From assembly GCA_016647705.1 (NCBI GenBank), contig CM028328.1, positions 5,109,311-5,173,310 of the forward strand: DNA of 64,000 bases. Direction: 5' to 3'. Position numbers and translations under genes: made by a program. Under the pieces are notes generated by a model. The model was not told the DNA's origin. It worked only from the letters and a program-made list of their open reading frames with translations, and searched no databases. This document shows positions 44,985-56,643 of this stretch, piece by piece. This stretch comes from Eucommia ulmoides (lineage: Eukaryota > Streptophyta > Magnoliopsida > Garryales > Eucommiaceae). The first letter of the stretch is position 1. Each line of letters begins with the position of its first letter.

Positions 44985-45662
44985 TTAGAACAAGAGAAGG
45001 CACAATAGAAAGCAACACAGTAGAAAAATGGACACCCTGTTAAGAGACTTCTCTAACTGCATCTCTTGCCTCCTCATCCTAGGGCTTCCATTTCCGGCGA
45101 ACCCACCGGAATCCTGATAACTCCGGTAAGCAAACAAGCTCGTATCCGACCTCCCAAACATTCTAGCAAACACCATCTCCCCAAAAATCCAAACCGTCGG
45201 ACTAAACATCAAACTCGACGCCGGTCCCACATGACTCTCATGATTCACAAAAGGGTAGGATTGTAATTGCTCACTTCGCCGTGCAGCCATTGATGAACCA
45301 CCAAGAGCTTGTGGCCTACGAGGTATGATCAGGTCGGAGTTAGGCCTTTTGGATTGAGAAATGAACGAACCACCACGGCCATAGAGAGGGATCAACGAGG
45401 AGTTCGAAATATTTGTTTTACAGACCGGGCATTTCGACTCAACAGGGGTATTTTGGACATTTAGCCATTTATAAATGCATGGCCAACAGTAGAGGTGACC
45501 GCAGAGGGTGACAATGGGGTCGATCGCCGAGTCCAGGCAAATGTTACAGTCGAAACAGTCACTCGCATTGTCTGAAGCCGATGTTGGAGCAGAAATCGGT
45601 TTTTGTTTCTGTTTTGTTCCCATGTGTTCTGGAAATTCTCGGATGTTCTGTTCGGTTTCCAT
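44985..45662 (-). CDS. RMA-type membrane-anchored RING E3 ubiquitin ligase
   Basis: Intronless frame of 225 residues. A C3HC4 RING finger spans residues 39-81 (Cys39, Cys42, Cys54, His56, Cys59, Cys62, Cys78, Cys81; phrases CNICLDS, LCGHLYCWPCIYKWL, CPVCK) and recruits ubiquitin-charged E2 enzymes. LIPLYGRG follows directly, a hallmark of plant RMA proteins. The C-terminal 17 residues are almost entirely hydrophobic (SIFLLCCFLLCLLLF) and act as a tail anchor, placing the RING in the cytosol at the ER membrane. Plant RMA proteins act in ER quality control and in aquaporin turnover under drought; the substrate here is unknown. A second in-frame Met at residue 14 lies before the RING. A G run (44973-44983) lies just past the stop. 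Confidence 0.95.
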   Translation of the reverse strand: METEQNIREFPEHMGTKQKQKPISAPTSASDNASDCFDCNICLDSAIDPIVTLCGHLYCWPCIYKWLNVQNTPVESKCPVCKTNISNSSLIPLYGRGGSFISQSKRPNSDLIIPRRPQALGGSSMAARRSEQLQSYPFVNHESHVGPASSLMFSPTVWIFGEMVFARMFGRSDTSLFAYRSYQDSGGFAGNGSPRMRRQEMQLEKSLNRVSIFLLCCFLLCLLLF

Positions 45663-45739
45663 GAGATCTGTACTTCAAATGGTATATTTATTAGAACATG
45701 GATCAAAATGTAATGCAAAATAGAATTAAAAAAAAAAAA

Positions 45740-46642
45740 TCTCATTTTTACTACAGAATAATAAGCAGCCTAGCAAGAAGTTTAGGATGTGTGGGGTTTG
45801 GTTTCGAAGGAGTTAATTACATTTTTCTCCCTGTAGTTTAATCGAATTGCACTTCACATCCCTATAGTATTTTCACTAGTATCTACTCTCTCTATGATTT
45901 AGACTTCAGTACACCGGTTAACAAATTTCGTGAAATGATAAATTTACCCTTATAACCTACCCTACCTGACCTGGGGTGATAAAGGAAAAAGAAAAAAAAC
46001 AAAGGACAAACGCATATTATATATCAATTAATATTAAATAATTTATTAATTTTGACTTTTGAAGTTTGACCGTTAACTTTAATAAAAATTATAACCATTG
46101 TACTTTATTCTAAATAACAAGGAGAGCAAATTGCTTACAAAAATATCATAGAGGTGTAAAGTACAAATTGGTCAAATCACGTGTCAAGTACCATTAACAC
46201 TTCTAAAAATTATGAAAAATTGTTTGGTTCATATTTGAAAAGTTATGAAAAAGAAAAATATTATCAGTGAGGTGTTAAAAATAAATTGAAAGTAAAGCCA
46301 ATTAATTAAATTATGATGTTGAAAAGGAAAGATGATAATAATGCTTGTTGAGTGTGTAGGAGGTAGAGAAAAATTGTGGAGACATAAAAAAACAAAAAAC
46401 AGAAAAAAATAAAATAATAATAATAATAAAGTATAAAATTCAACTAATGTGATACATTGAGTATCTAAAAAAAATATTTTGTAAGTGTGTTTTGATTGTG
46501 TTGCTAAAAGAAAATTAATAGTATTTTGAGTTTTTGAAAATTAAAAAATAATATTTAAATTGTCAACCAAACAGCCCCTTAGATCCCAGAAATTTATAAT
46601 GAAAAAATATAGGGAACATTAACACTAAATGAATGACACCCA
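45740..46642. other. Intergenic spacer, mostly AT-rich
   Basis: A segment near 45820-45990 has CTGTAGTTTAATCGAATTGC and CACATCCCTATAG phrases resembling the long-TIR MITE vocabulary but is too decayed to assign. (AAT)n lies at 46412-46430. The last five bases (ACCCA, 46638-46642) are the left target duplication of the copia element. No gene. Confidence 0.45.
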
Positions 46643-46813
46643 TATTAGAAGGAATCTTAGAAGCTTCTTATTTGTTATTTGTGATTCTTATTTTGTTAAT
46701 TGGTTGTTGTAGTTTGTTACATAGCTCACCCTATAGCTGAGCTTCTTCTGTACTTATTTTTTCAATGAGAAAGATATATTTTTCATTCCTATTCTGTTTT
46801 CTCTCTTCTAATA
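46643..46813 (+). repeat. 5' LTR of the copia element
   Basis: 171 bp, TATTAG...CTAATA. Contains TTCTGTACTTATTTTTTCAA and GAGAAAGATATATTTTTCAT, shared exactly with the 3' LTR. Confidence 0.95.
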
Positions 46814-46853
46814 TGGTATCAGTAGAATCTCTTTCCGTTGCTCATCCCTTCTA

Positions 46854-47790
46854 ATGGCTCGCAGTGGGCAGAGCACCAACACCAATCGGTTTCAGCCTCT
46901 CACCCCACCTGTTGATCCTCCTCTGCATGTTCCTCCTGCCATGGATGACAACAACCCTTATTTTCTCCACAGTGGAGACCGTCCTGGTCTCATTCTTGTC
47001 ACCAATCCTCTCTCTAATAGCAACTACAACATATGGAGTAGATCTATGTTAATGGCTCTCAATGCCAATAATAAGATCGGATTTGTAAATGGATCTCTTC
47101 CCAAACCCCTTGTTCATGACCCCAATTCTGGCGCCTGGTCGCGGTGCAACAGTATAGTTACATTGTGGCTTCTCAATGCCGTCTCAAAAGAAATTGGTGA
47201 TAGTCTGCTTTACCTGGAGAGTGCCAAAGATGTGTGGCTTGATCTTCATGCCTGATTTCATCAGAGCAATGCCCCACACATCTTTCAGCTTAAACAACAT
47301 CTCTGTGGACTCAGTCAAGGCTCGCTGGACATCAACACCTACTACACTCGACTCAAGATTTTGTGGGATGAACTTATCAATTTCCAACCGGTTCCTACTT
47401 GCAGTTGTGGCGGTATGAAAAGCTAGATGGATTATCCAAAAAAAGGTATGATGCAATTCCTCATGGGTCTCAATGATTTGTACTCTGCAATGAGAGGGCA
47501 AATCCTCATGAATAGTCCCTTGCCTACCATTTCCAAGGTTTTTAATCTTCTTATCCAATAAGAGAGGCAACGAACAATCGGTCATCATCCTTATTCTTTC
47601 TCAGATGCTCTGGATTTCAGCTTCACAGCTCCTTCACCGCCTTCCATGGTCGCCGCTGCTCGTTCGTATTCTGGACCGAAGAAGACTCACCCATATTGCA
47701 CTCATTGTAGGCTATCAGGGCACACCATGGATTGTTGCTACAAATTACACGGGATTCCACCCGGTTTCATGCCCAAAGGAAAATACCCAA
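46854..47790 (+). pseudogene. Copia gag, broken
   Basis: Starts at ATG 46854 (MARSGQSTNTNRFQPLTPP). It contains the gag phrases NYNIWSRSMLMALNANNKIGF and SKEIGDSLLYL. A TGA at 47253 interrupts after WLDLHA, and the frame continues beyond (LKILWDELINFQP). Further stops follow. A CCHC zinc knuckle is readable at about 47696-47740 (CTHCRLSGHTMDCC), which would bind element RNA. Non-functional. Confidence 0.9.
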
Positions 47791-47989
47791 CCCAACATAT
47801 GAGCCCACTTCAATCCAAACAGGCCCATGTGAATCAGATTGATGTTGAGCCCCCATCGCAGTTCTCACCGACGACATCATCTGTTGTTCTCTCCACCGAT
47901 CAGTGTCAGCAGATTATCTCATACCTCAATGCTCAGCTTCATCAAGGGAAGCTCGGATCAGTGCCTGAACCCTCTTCGTCTCAGCAACT

Positions 47990-50900
47990 CAGTTCTCCAC
48001 CATCGGCCTCAAGCTTTGCTGATACTCTTAACCCCTGTTATTTTTCTTTTGGCTCCAATCACAATTTAGGGCATTGGATTCTTGACACAGGTGTAACCCA
48101 CCATGTTTGTTGTGATTTTTCTCTATTTTGTTCTTCCAATTCCACTCACAACACTCACCTTCACCTTCTTAATGGTCACCGTGTTCAAATTCATTGTATT
48201 GGCACTATGCAATTGTCTTAGCATCTTCTTCTTTCCAATGCCTTATTTGTGCCAGATTTCAAGCTCAATCTTTTGAGCATAAATGCCCTTACTCAATCTC
48301 TCCAATGTTTAGTAAATTTTTCCTCTGATTCTTGTACCATACAGGACCCTATTCGGGCCTCAACGATTGGGAAGGGTAGGCGTGCAGGAGATCTTTACTT
48401 CTTAGAGCTAAGTACTTCTGATTGTAATACTTCCAATTTACCTTATTGTTCTGTTTTGCAAGTTAAATCTTTATTGTCGAAGCATGCTATTTGGCACTAT
48501 AGATTAGGTCATCCATCCCTTGTAAAACTTCAAGTATTACATAATAAATTGAAAATTCCTAGCTCTTTTTTTAATAATTCTCCTCATTGTTCCATATGTC
48601 CACTGGCCAAGTAACGTCGTTTACCTTTTATTTCCCATAACAATCTCTCGCCACATTCTTTTGATTTACTACATATAGATATATGAAGTGTTTTTCATAT
48701 TCCAACCATCTCAGGGCATCGTTTTTTTTTTTACCATCGTTGATGATTGCACTAGGGCCACTTGGGTATATTTTTTCCACGCCAAATCTGAAGTCAAAAC
48801 CATTTTTCCAGAATTTTATAAACTGATTTTGACTCAATATAATGTCTCAATCAAATCTGTCCACTCCGACAATGCACACGAACTTGCTTTCACGGACTTT
48901 TTTCGGTCTAAAGGCATCATCCATTATTTTTCTTGTGTTGAAACTCCTGAACAGAATTCTGTCGTCGAGCGTAAACATCAACACATTCTCAATGTTGCTC
49001 GTGCTTTAATATTTCAATCTCAAGTTCCTATTTGTTATTGAGGGGGATTGTATCCTCATAGCTGTCTATTTAATCAACCGCACACCCTCACCATTACTCT
49101 CTAACAAAACGCCTTTCAAGTTATTAAATCACGCATCCCCTTCATATAACCACCTCCGGAGTTTTGGATGTCTTTGTTATGGTTCCACCCTCACTCAACA
49201 TTATTCCAAGTTCTCACCTCGTGCTAGAGCTTATGTTTTTCTTGGCTATCTTTTTGGCTACAAGGGTTATAAGTTGCTTGACTTACCTTCTAACATAATT
49301 TTTATCTCTCGAAATGTTGTTTTTCATGAGCTTATCTTTCCCTTTGCCAAATCGAACCACTTTATCCCACCATCTTTAGATATTTTCCATAATAGAGTTC
49401 TTCCTAGTAGTTCCACTCCTACTTACTTCCCCGATCTTCCTCCTCGACCCACACCGGTGACCTCTTCTCCACCTTCCACCCCCCATCATCTCCCACTCAT
49501 GATATTCTGCCTGTGTCTCCAACTATGCCTATCTCTCAAATTTCACAGCCTCACATAACAACCAAATCACCCTCCTATCTTTCTGACTATCATTGTTCCT
49601 CGTTCCCCTATTCCATTACAACACTCCACTGCTCATCCGTTATCGTCCGTTCTATCTTACAACAAGTAGCCCCCTCACTTCCATGCCTATGCCTTAGTCA
49701 TCTCTACCCCAACCGAACCTCAAACATTTTCCCAGGCTTTTGAGTTTCCGGAATGGCGAAAGGCCATGGATGTTGAATTAACTGCTTTAAATAATAATGA
49801 CACTTGGTCTATTATTTCTCTCCCACGTGGCAAACGTCCGGTTGGATGTAAGTGGGTATATAAGCTCAAGTTTAATGTTGATGGCAACATTGATCGCCAC
49901 AAAGCTCGTTTTGTGGCTAAGGGGTACACCCAACAGGAAGGTATCGATTTTTTGGACACTTTTTCTCCTGTCGCAAAACTTGTTACTACCAAGGTTTTGC
50001 TTTCTTTAGTTGCCATTTGTGGTTGGTGTTTGACCCAGTTAGATGTTAATAACACTTTTCTACGTAGTGAGCTCACTGAGAAAGTCTATATGACTATTCC
50101 ACCTGGCTACATTTGTCGAGAGGCGAAGACTTTGCCATCTAATGCCATTTGCAGGTTGCATAAATTCTTGTATGGCCTTAAACAAGCTTTTCGACAATGG
50201 TGTTCAAAATTTTCGGGTGTTTTACTTCAAGAAGGTTTTTCACAATTAGCCAGCAATTATTCTTTATTCACCAAACACACTAGTAACACCTTCTTGACAC
50301 TTTTGGTTTACATGGATGGTATCATAGTTGCTAGTAATGATCAAACGGCAATTGAAACTTTGAAAGCTTTTCTTCATGATCGTTTGAAGCTCAAAGATTT
50401 GGGGAATCTGAAGTATTTCTTAGGCCTTGAAGTAGCTAGATCACAATCTAGGATTTCCATTAGTCAGCGAAAATATGCTTTGGAATTACTTTCTGAAGCT
50501 GGTTCTATAGGTTCCAAACCGGTTCCTATACCAATGAAAGCAAATTTAAAGTTATCTCAAGATGATGGGGAGTTGATTGGAGATCCCACCAGATATAGGC
50601 TTTTGATTGGAAAACTTTTGTACTTAACCATCACTCGTCCTGGTATTTGTTATGCCGTCAATCGCCTTAGCCAGTTGCTACAATCACCACGAGAACCTCA
50701 TCTAAAGGCTGTTATTCGTATTCTTCAATATATAAAGAATACTCCAGAGCAAGGCATTTTTTCTCAAGTAGTTCTACTATTCAACTTAAAGCTTTTGCTG
50801 ATTCGGATTGGGCTACATGTCCTGACTCACGGCATTTAATAAGCGGTTCTTGTGTTTTTCTTGGAACTTCTCTTGTGTCATGGAAGTTAAAGAAACAACA

Positions 50901-51264
50901 CACCATCTCTCGCTCTTCAGCTGAAGCCAAATACCGTTCCATGGCAAATACCACTTGTGAAATTGTGTGGTTGCTTACTTTGCTCAAGGACTTAAGGGTC
51001 ACTCATCATGGACCAGCTCTATTGTTTTGTAATAACCAAGTTGCTCTCTATATTTCCGCAAATCCAGTTTATCATGAGCGCACCAAACATATAGAGATAG
51101 ATTGTCATATCATCCGTGAAAGGATTCAAGCTGGAATACTGAAAAGTTTATATGTTTCCACTCAAAACCAACTTGCTGATATATTCACAAAGGCCCTTCA
51201 TCCACATCAGTTTCGATTTCTTCTAGGGAAGATGAGAGTTCATAATCTCTACTCCCCATCTTGA
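47990..51264 (+). pseudogene. Copia pol, broken
   Basis: Readable parts in order: protease (HWILDTGVTHHVCC), pre-integrase zinc segment (WHYRLGHPSLVKL ... CSICPLAK), integrase core (FTIVDDCTRATWVYF, SVHSDNAHELAF, PEQNSVVERKHQ), reverse transcriptase (DTWSIISLPRGKRPVGCKWV, RFVAKGYTQQEGIDF, QLDVNNTFL, LYGLKQAFRQW) and RNase H ([34 protein letters not shown]). Stops occur after the protease region and after CPLAK, and frameshifts occur around 48660, 49050-49760 and 50770-50880. The reverse transcriptase catalytic box reads YMDG instead of YVDD, losing one metal-binding Asp. Confidence 0.92.
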
Positions 51265-51271
51265 GGGGAAG

Positions 51272-51451
51272 TATTAGAATGAATCTTAGAAGCTTCTTAT
51301 TTGTCATTTGTGTTTGTTATTTTGTTAATTAGTCGTTGTAATTTGTTACATAACTCATCTTATAGTCTCTGTATAAGAGAGTTTCTTCTGTACTTATTTT
51401 TTCAATGAGAAAGATATATTTTTCATTCCTATTCTGTTTTCTCTTCTAATA
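51272..51451 (+). repeat. 3' LTR of the copia element
   Basis: 180 bp with the same TATTAG...CTAATA ends as the 5' LTR. It differs mainly in the middle, with an extra GTATAAGAGA-like segment. Confidence 0.95.
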
Positions 51452-51949
51452 ACCCAACTACTCTCATTGGCATACATATATATATTATTTTTGGTATATT
51501 CACAAATTTCCTCACACCCACACAGGGTATAAGACAAGTCTCGTTTGAGGTGCATGGCTACCCCTCCCAATAAGTATTTTTTCGCAAGCTCTAACCCATA
51601 ACCTTACAGTGGTCCCTCAACTATTTTAACTCAAATGTGTCTTATCTTTTGAGCTGCACTTTATTGATATATATATATATATATAAAGAAGAAGAAATAA
51701 TACTTGGTACTACCTCGAGAATTAAGAAATAATTTTGAAAGCGATATTAGAGACAGACAGATAAAGACATGTCTAAATTTGCCAGACTGGCTTCGAACAA
51801 ACAACATGGTATGGGCAAAAGGAAAAGGCCTCTCCTCACCTACCAAGAAAAACAAGAAATTGAAGGGTCCCATAACCACTTCTTGTTCCCCATAATTAAT
51901 CGACAATGTTTAGGGTGCTTTTGGATGGAATATTTTGATTTTGAAAAAG

Positions 51950-52221
51950 GGGGTTTGACACTTTGTATCTCTGAAATTTGACTAAAATCACACTTTGATC
52001 CCCATAATTTCACTTTAAACATATAACACCTTGAAATTTTCTAAAGTCCAAAGTCATTATCTGCATTATAAATTTGAACAGAAAATAGTCACTTGCACTG
52101 CAATGCGACTGTTTTTAAAGGATCCTATAGACATTTCTAACCTCATCCTTCCCACCCCCTTTCATCCCCTCCCATTCTCCTTCATGTCCAAATACTTGGA
52201 AATAAAAAATATAAGTATATC

Positions 52222-52263
<42 letters not shown>

Positions 52264-52485
52264 AATTTTATAGAAAATTTGTAAAGGACAAAGGACGAGA
52301 ATGAAAATGAATTTAAGGTCCTCTTAAAAATAGATGAGGCACGGAAAGTGAATTTTCCATCCAAAATTGTAACAAAGCTGAAGTGAGATCGTTACAAAAG
52401 TTAAAGGTGTCATGCGTTCAAATTAAAGATAGGGACCAAATTGAAATAATAATCAAACTTTGAGGGTGTAAAGTGTCAAAACCCC
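51950..52485. mobile_element. Long-TIR Mutator-type MITE, best copy
   Basis: Inverted ends of about 85 bp: left GGGGTTTGACACTTTGTATC with CACACTTTGATCCCCATAAT and ACTTTAAACATATAACACC; right AGGTGTCATGCGTTCAAATT with TAGGGACCAAATTGAAATAA and GGTGTAAAGTGTCAAAACCC. Flanks TTTGAAAAA and TTTTAAAAA fit a 9-bp duplication with one mismatch, as for Mutator-like elements. The core is non-coding. Confidence 0.75.
52225..52261. repeat. (AT)n microsatellite
   Basis: About 18 AT units in the core of the long-TIR MITE. Confidence 0.95.
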
Positions 52486-52582
52486 TTTTAAAAAGAAAAG
52501 GGATTCATAATACCTCATCCAAACACCACCTAACCAAAATATATATTGTTTTATGTGATGCACCGACACCTTCCTATACACT

Positions 52583-52611
52583 CCCCCCCCCCCCCCCCCC
52601 CCCCCCCCCCC
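52583..52611. repeat. Poly-C run
   Basis: 29 consecutive C residues. The true length is uncertain because such runs are hard to sequence. Confidence 0.9.
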
Positions 52612-52806
52612 GCCTAAAGAGTAAATTGAAAACAGAGGACCAATTGGATTGGAAAACATAAACATATCCTCTAAGAGAGGTTAAGCTTGATTCATAATTT
52701 GACTTTTTACGAAAAAATCCTTAAAACGACGTGGATCTTACATCATTAATAATGTCGAATTTCAATGATGATTAAGATTAAAGTTTGAATTTTGGTTGCA
52801 AAAATA

Positions 52807-52954
52807 AAAGGCACCTCTGTGTTACAAAGCCCCTGCTATGTGCGGAGTCTAGAGAAGAGTCGAATCACTTAGATCTATTGTACGCAGACTTGCTTTACTT
52901 TTTTGCAAAAGGCTATTTTTACGACTCGAACTTGTGACCTCCAGGTCACAGCAA
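52807..52954 (-). mobile_element. Au-like SINE, minus strand
   Basis: The minus strand reads CTGTGACCTGGAGGTCACAA, then GTTCGAGTCGTAAAAATAGCC (B-box), CTGCGTACAATAGATC and GCACATAGCAGGGGCTTTG. The first part of the tRNA-like head is missing. Third copy of the family in the window. Confidence 0.85.
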
Positions 52955-52959
52955 AAATA

Positions 52960-54295
52960 AAATTAAACTAAAATCAAATATTTGACTTTATATATGCTTA
53001 TCTATCCTCATCAATAATCAACAACTTTAATAAAAAGCAATAACATTTCTAACAACAAACAGGCCCTTAGATAACATAGGGAAAGAGAGAGAGAAAAAAA
53101 AGAGAAGCAGCAGGAATTAAATTTATTCCTCCGATCCAAAATATCGGTGTTCATTTCATGGTTTAACATCTTTAAAATGTAAAATATGTTGTGATTTGTA
53201 TAATAGATAAAACGTTGGGTCTAAATTTTGATCTCACGGTAGAAAATATCCCACGAGGTAAAAACTAAACTACTTTATTATATAGACAAACTAGTATATC
53301 CTGCACCTAAAGATACTAATTTTAATTCAATATATTAATTTTGAATATCGTATATGTAGTTCAAATATATTAATCATGAAAAAATATTTTATTTGTGATT
53401 TAATTTCTCAACAAAATCTAAATCAATGGTATAAATGACTTCAACCATCCAATGATAAAAAATATGAGATGATCAAAATACTAGTATATACCCAAGGCAA
53501 TAGTTTTGATTTAAATAATTATATTGCAGGAAAATAATAGGATAAACATCAATTTGATAATTCAAATAAAAAAATGAAAGTATATAAAAGAGAGGCATGT
53601 GTGAGCGGAAAGAGGCGGCAATGTCAATAGGGTAGAGTATGTGGCCATGTGTGTGTGAGAGAGAGAAAGAAAGATGAGCCGATGACCAGTTCGAATATTA
53701 AAATATTATTTGATCTTAATTGTTTGATCGAAAATTTAATCTAACCGCATACAATGTCTCTTGAGACAAAACTGAAAGCAATATTAATCGTTTGATCGAA
53801 AACTGGCTTGTTTTATTATACTAGGAATTCCCTGCATCTAGACACTATATTAATTTTTATTTTTAAATTTATAAGTGTAAAAATATAATAAATAACAAAA
53901 TATTAGTTAATAAAATACACGTATGAAACTTGAAGGATAATATTTTGAAGGTGGAAATTTGAAATTAGTGGGTTGAGAGATCGCAAAAGTTTAATCTCAA
54001 CTATTTATCTTTTGAAATTAGATTTGTACTGTTAAAATATAATTTCATCCTAATTTAGCGAATCATTAAATAAGATATTTTTATATTATGGAAAAGTTAA
54101 AGATAATTCGGTGGGATTAACAAGGCTGAATAAGAATATAGTAGTCAGCCACAAAGATGAAGCTTCAATCTACATACGCAAATCGAGGCTTAAAATATAT
54201 TTAAATCATTAGCGGTGTATTCTTCTGGTTCAGAAAAGCAAAACAAATCAAATATCTAGAACTTTATTAAATTCGAAGAACAATTATTGGTTTAA
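52960..54295. other. AT-rich intergenic region
   Basis: No domain-bearing frame. If the minus-strand 5' end at 54.3-54.85 kb belongs to a gene, its coding exons should lie here or have been lost. None was recognised. Confidence 0.4.
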
Positions 54296-54299
54296 TTTT

Positions 54300-54850
54300 A
54301 ATATATTTAATCTCCTGCGCCTTTTTTCCCAGAAAATTCAAAGAAATCACGGACAAATTCGGCGATGAAATCAATTCTAAAGAAATCCTCAAACAAATTT
54401 GAAAAATCGAGCTAGCCTGCGGTTTCAATCGAAATCTAACGGTTCGTTAGATCTATTATCAATCGACGGAGTCACCGACATTATTATTTCAATCGATTAA
54501 GCTCCACACCACGCTACAAAGCCTTACGAGTTACGAATCTCAGAAAACAAGGTGACAGAGATGAGAAACGTACCAGCGAGAGAAATCAATTCCAAAAAGA
54601 ATCAACGAAAACACAAAACGGAATCACACTAAAACAGATCAATAGAAAGTTCTAAAGAGAGGGAGAGAGATGAAGAACAACATACCAATGCCGATTCCGT
54701 TTAGATAGCAGAACTTGAGATCCCCCGCCGGCGGAGACTTAACGACGAATCACGACGACGGATCCTAGAGAGAGAGAGAGAGAGAGAATTCAGGGAAGAG
54801 AAGATATAGGCAGCTAGAATGGGGTAGGAGTAGAGGTTGAGAGAGAATGG
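54300..54850 (-). promoter_or_regulatory. Likely minus-strand gene 5' end (promoter, 5' UTR, leader intron)
   Basis: Read on the minus strand: CTGCCTATATCTTC (TATA-like, near 54810), a (CT)n leader at 54767-54788, a GC-rich segment with CCGTCGTCGTGATTCGTCG and CCGCCGGCGGGGGATCTC, then donor-like sites CATTG|GTATGTTG (about 54684) and CGCTG|GTACGTTT (about 54573). This is the usual look of a plant promoter and spliced 5' UTR. A short frame from the ATG at about 54486 ends after 18 codons. The downstream coding sequence was not identified, so this may be a truncated or displaced promoter. Confidence 0.35.
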
Positions 54851-55375
54851 AGGGGAGAGAGAACGGAGGAGGCCTCAAATCAAATCCGCGGGCTTCCATT
54901 TTCGTGATAAATATAAATATACTTGTAACGTACGCCTTGGATGGGACGACATTTCACACGTCATTCAGATTGTAGGCGCCTCTTTAGGAAAACAAATTTC
55001 GATATTATCGTTTCATTTGAAAAATTTTAAATATAATAAAATAATTGTACCAGTACAGAAGCTGAAATTACAAGTTCAAGACGATCTTAACTTCTTCAAG
55101 ACGACCTTATAATTTCAGCGGCTATATCGGTACAACCACTGTATTGTAACTTAAATTAAATATATATGTTTTTTATAAAAAATTTAAATTAAAAAAAATT
55201 CATAAATAATTCAATATAATTTAATTTTTCTCAAAAAATATTTTATTAAATAGTCTTCAACTTTCTTTAAACTGAAAATAAATAAAATTAAACGTTCACA
55301 ATGAATTAAATTTATAAAAAAATATACTATTTAATTTTATTCATTCTAATATCTATATTGATTATTTTATTTTTT

Positions 55376-55795
55376 GGGTATGTTTAGTTGGGTGGAAAAA
55401 TGATGGAAAATAAAATGAAAAAGCAAACAAAATAGAAAATGACAAAAAAAAAAAAAAATTGTTTAGTATGGATGGAAAAATGGGAGGAAAAAAAATGAAG
55501 AAAAATACACAATTTTTTAAGCAATTTTTTTTACACACAAATTTGGAAAAAAAATGAAGGAAAGAGAGGAAGATTAGATAAAAATATAATTATACACCTT
55601 GATAATATAATTTTTAATTTATTTTTGTAATATATGAGGGTAAAATAAAAATTATATTAAAGTGAATTTTTTGGTTTCATTTTTTTTCTAACCAAACAAT
55701 ATTAGAAAAAATAATTTTCTTTTCGCAATAGATAAAAATATTATCCTTTCATCTCTTTTCGTTTTTCTTTTTCACCCTTTCAACCAAATGTATCC
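55376..55795. mobile_element. MITE with GGGTATGTTTAGTTG ends
   Basis: The left end is GGGTATGTTTAGTTGGGTGG and the right end read inward is GGATACATTTGGTTGAAAGG. The subterminal AAAATGATGGAAAA-type sequence is also inverted. 420 bp, no coding content. The flanking duplication is unclear. Confidence 0.65.
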
Positions 55796-55799
55796 TTGG

Positions 55800-56611
55800 T
55801 GAAATAAAAATTTAACAGTGAACACTAACTAAAAAATAGCCAAACGTCATTTCATTAATAACCCATAGATTAAAAAAAAAAAAAAAATCATTTTGTGAAT
55901 AGTCACAGTGGATTACATTTATGAAAATTATAGGGAAATTCCTCCAAATAACCCATAAGTAGAAAACACCACTTATAGGAGGACCATCCAATGAGTTTTT
56001 TTTTTTGTCTTAGAATGGTCCTTAAAAAGTGGTGATTTCCACTTGTGGGACCTCTAACTCCAAAATTATATCATTTTAATCTATATTTAATTATCTTTAT
56101 TTTAATATTAATATTGATTATTATTTTTAAAAAGTTAATATGATAAAATAAAAAATATTTAAACACGGTCATGGTCTAAAAAAACAATTTGGATGACCTC
56201 TATATATAGTTGTTCAACTAAAATCTTAGTTAACTATCATCACCAAGGTTATTTAATTAATAAAGAGAGTTAAATTCATGAATTTTGTAAACTCCACCCC
56301 CTTCGTAACTTGATCATAATTAAATTCACATTAATTCTTCCCATGTAGGTTGAATTAAATGCATAAATATGCAAAGTAAGTCTCATTTAAGACTTGATTT
56401 TAATTGTATTAAATTTTAATTTAATTTTTTTTTCTACCAACTATAAGAAGATTTAATTAGTAAAATCCGAGAAAATATTTTTTTGGACAAACCCGGAAAT
56501 ACATTAGGATGAAAGACTTTTTTTCGCGCATGACGGATCCGTCCTTATTCTCTTGACAAGTTTTTTTTTTCAAAAATATAAAACTCGTGATTATTTAATT
56601 GAACGATTTTA

Positions 56612-56643
<32 letters not shown>

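Larger units (their letters stand above)
46643..51451 (+). mobile_element. Complete Ty1-copia retrotransposon with TA...TA LTR ends
   Basis: The element is 4809 bp, with LTRs 46643-46813 (171 bp) and 51272-51451 (180 bp). Each LTR starts TATTAGAA and ends TTCTAATA, and the element is flanked by the 5-bp duplication ACCCA (46638-46642 and 51452-51456). A primer-binding site TGGTATCAG follows the left LTR, and a purine tract TTGAGGGGAAG precedes the right one. Gene order is gag, protease, integrase, reverse transcriptase, RNase H, as in copia. The LTRs differ by roughly a dozen substitutions and one indel of about 10 bp, so the insertion is not recent. Coding is broken in many places, so it is immobile on its own. 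Confidence 0.95.

Noticed and set aside
45066..45266. Arg/Pro-rich plus-strand frame over the RMA gene
   Set aside because: Antisense shadow of a well-supported RING protein.
47184..47588. 134-codon minus-strand frame in the copia element
   Set aside because: Antisense to broken gag, with no domain.
54837..55112. 91-codon plus-strand frame (MRENGGERERRR...)
   Set aside because: Antisense to the GA/CT-rich leader region and without any recognised domain.
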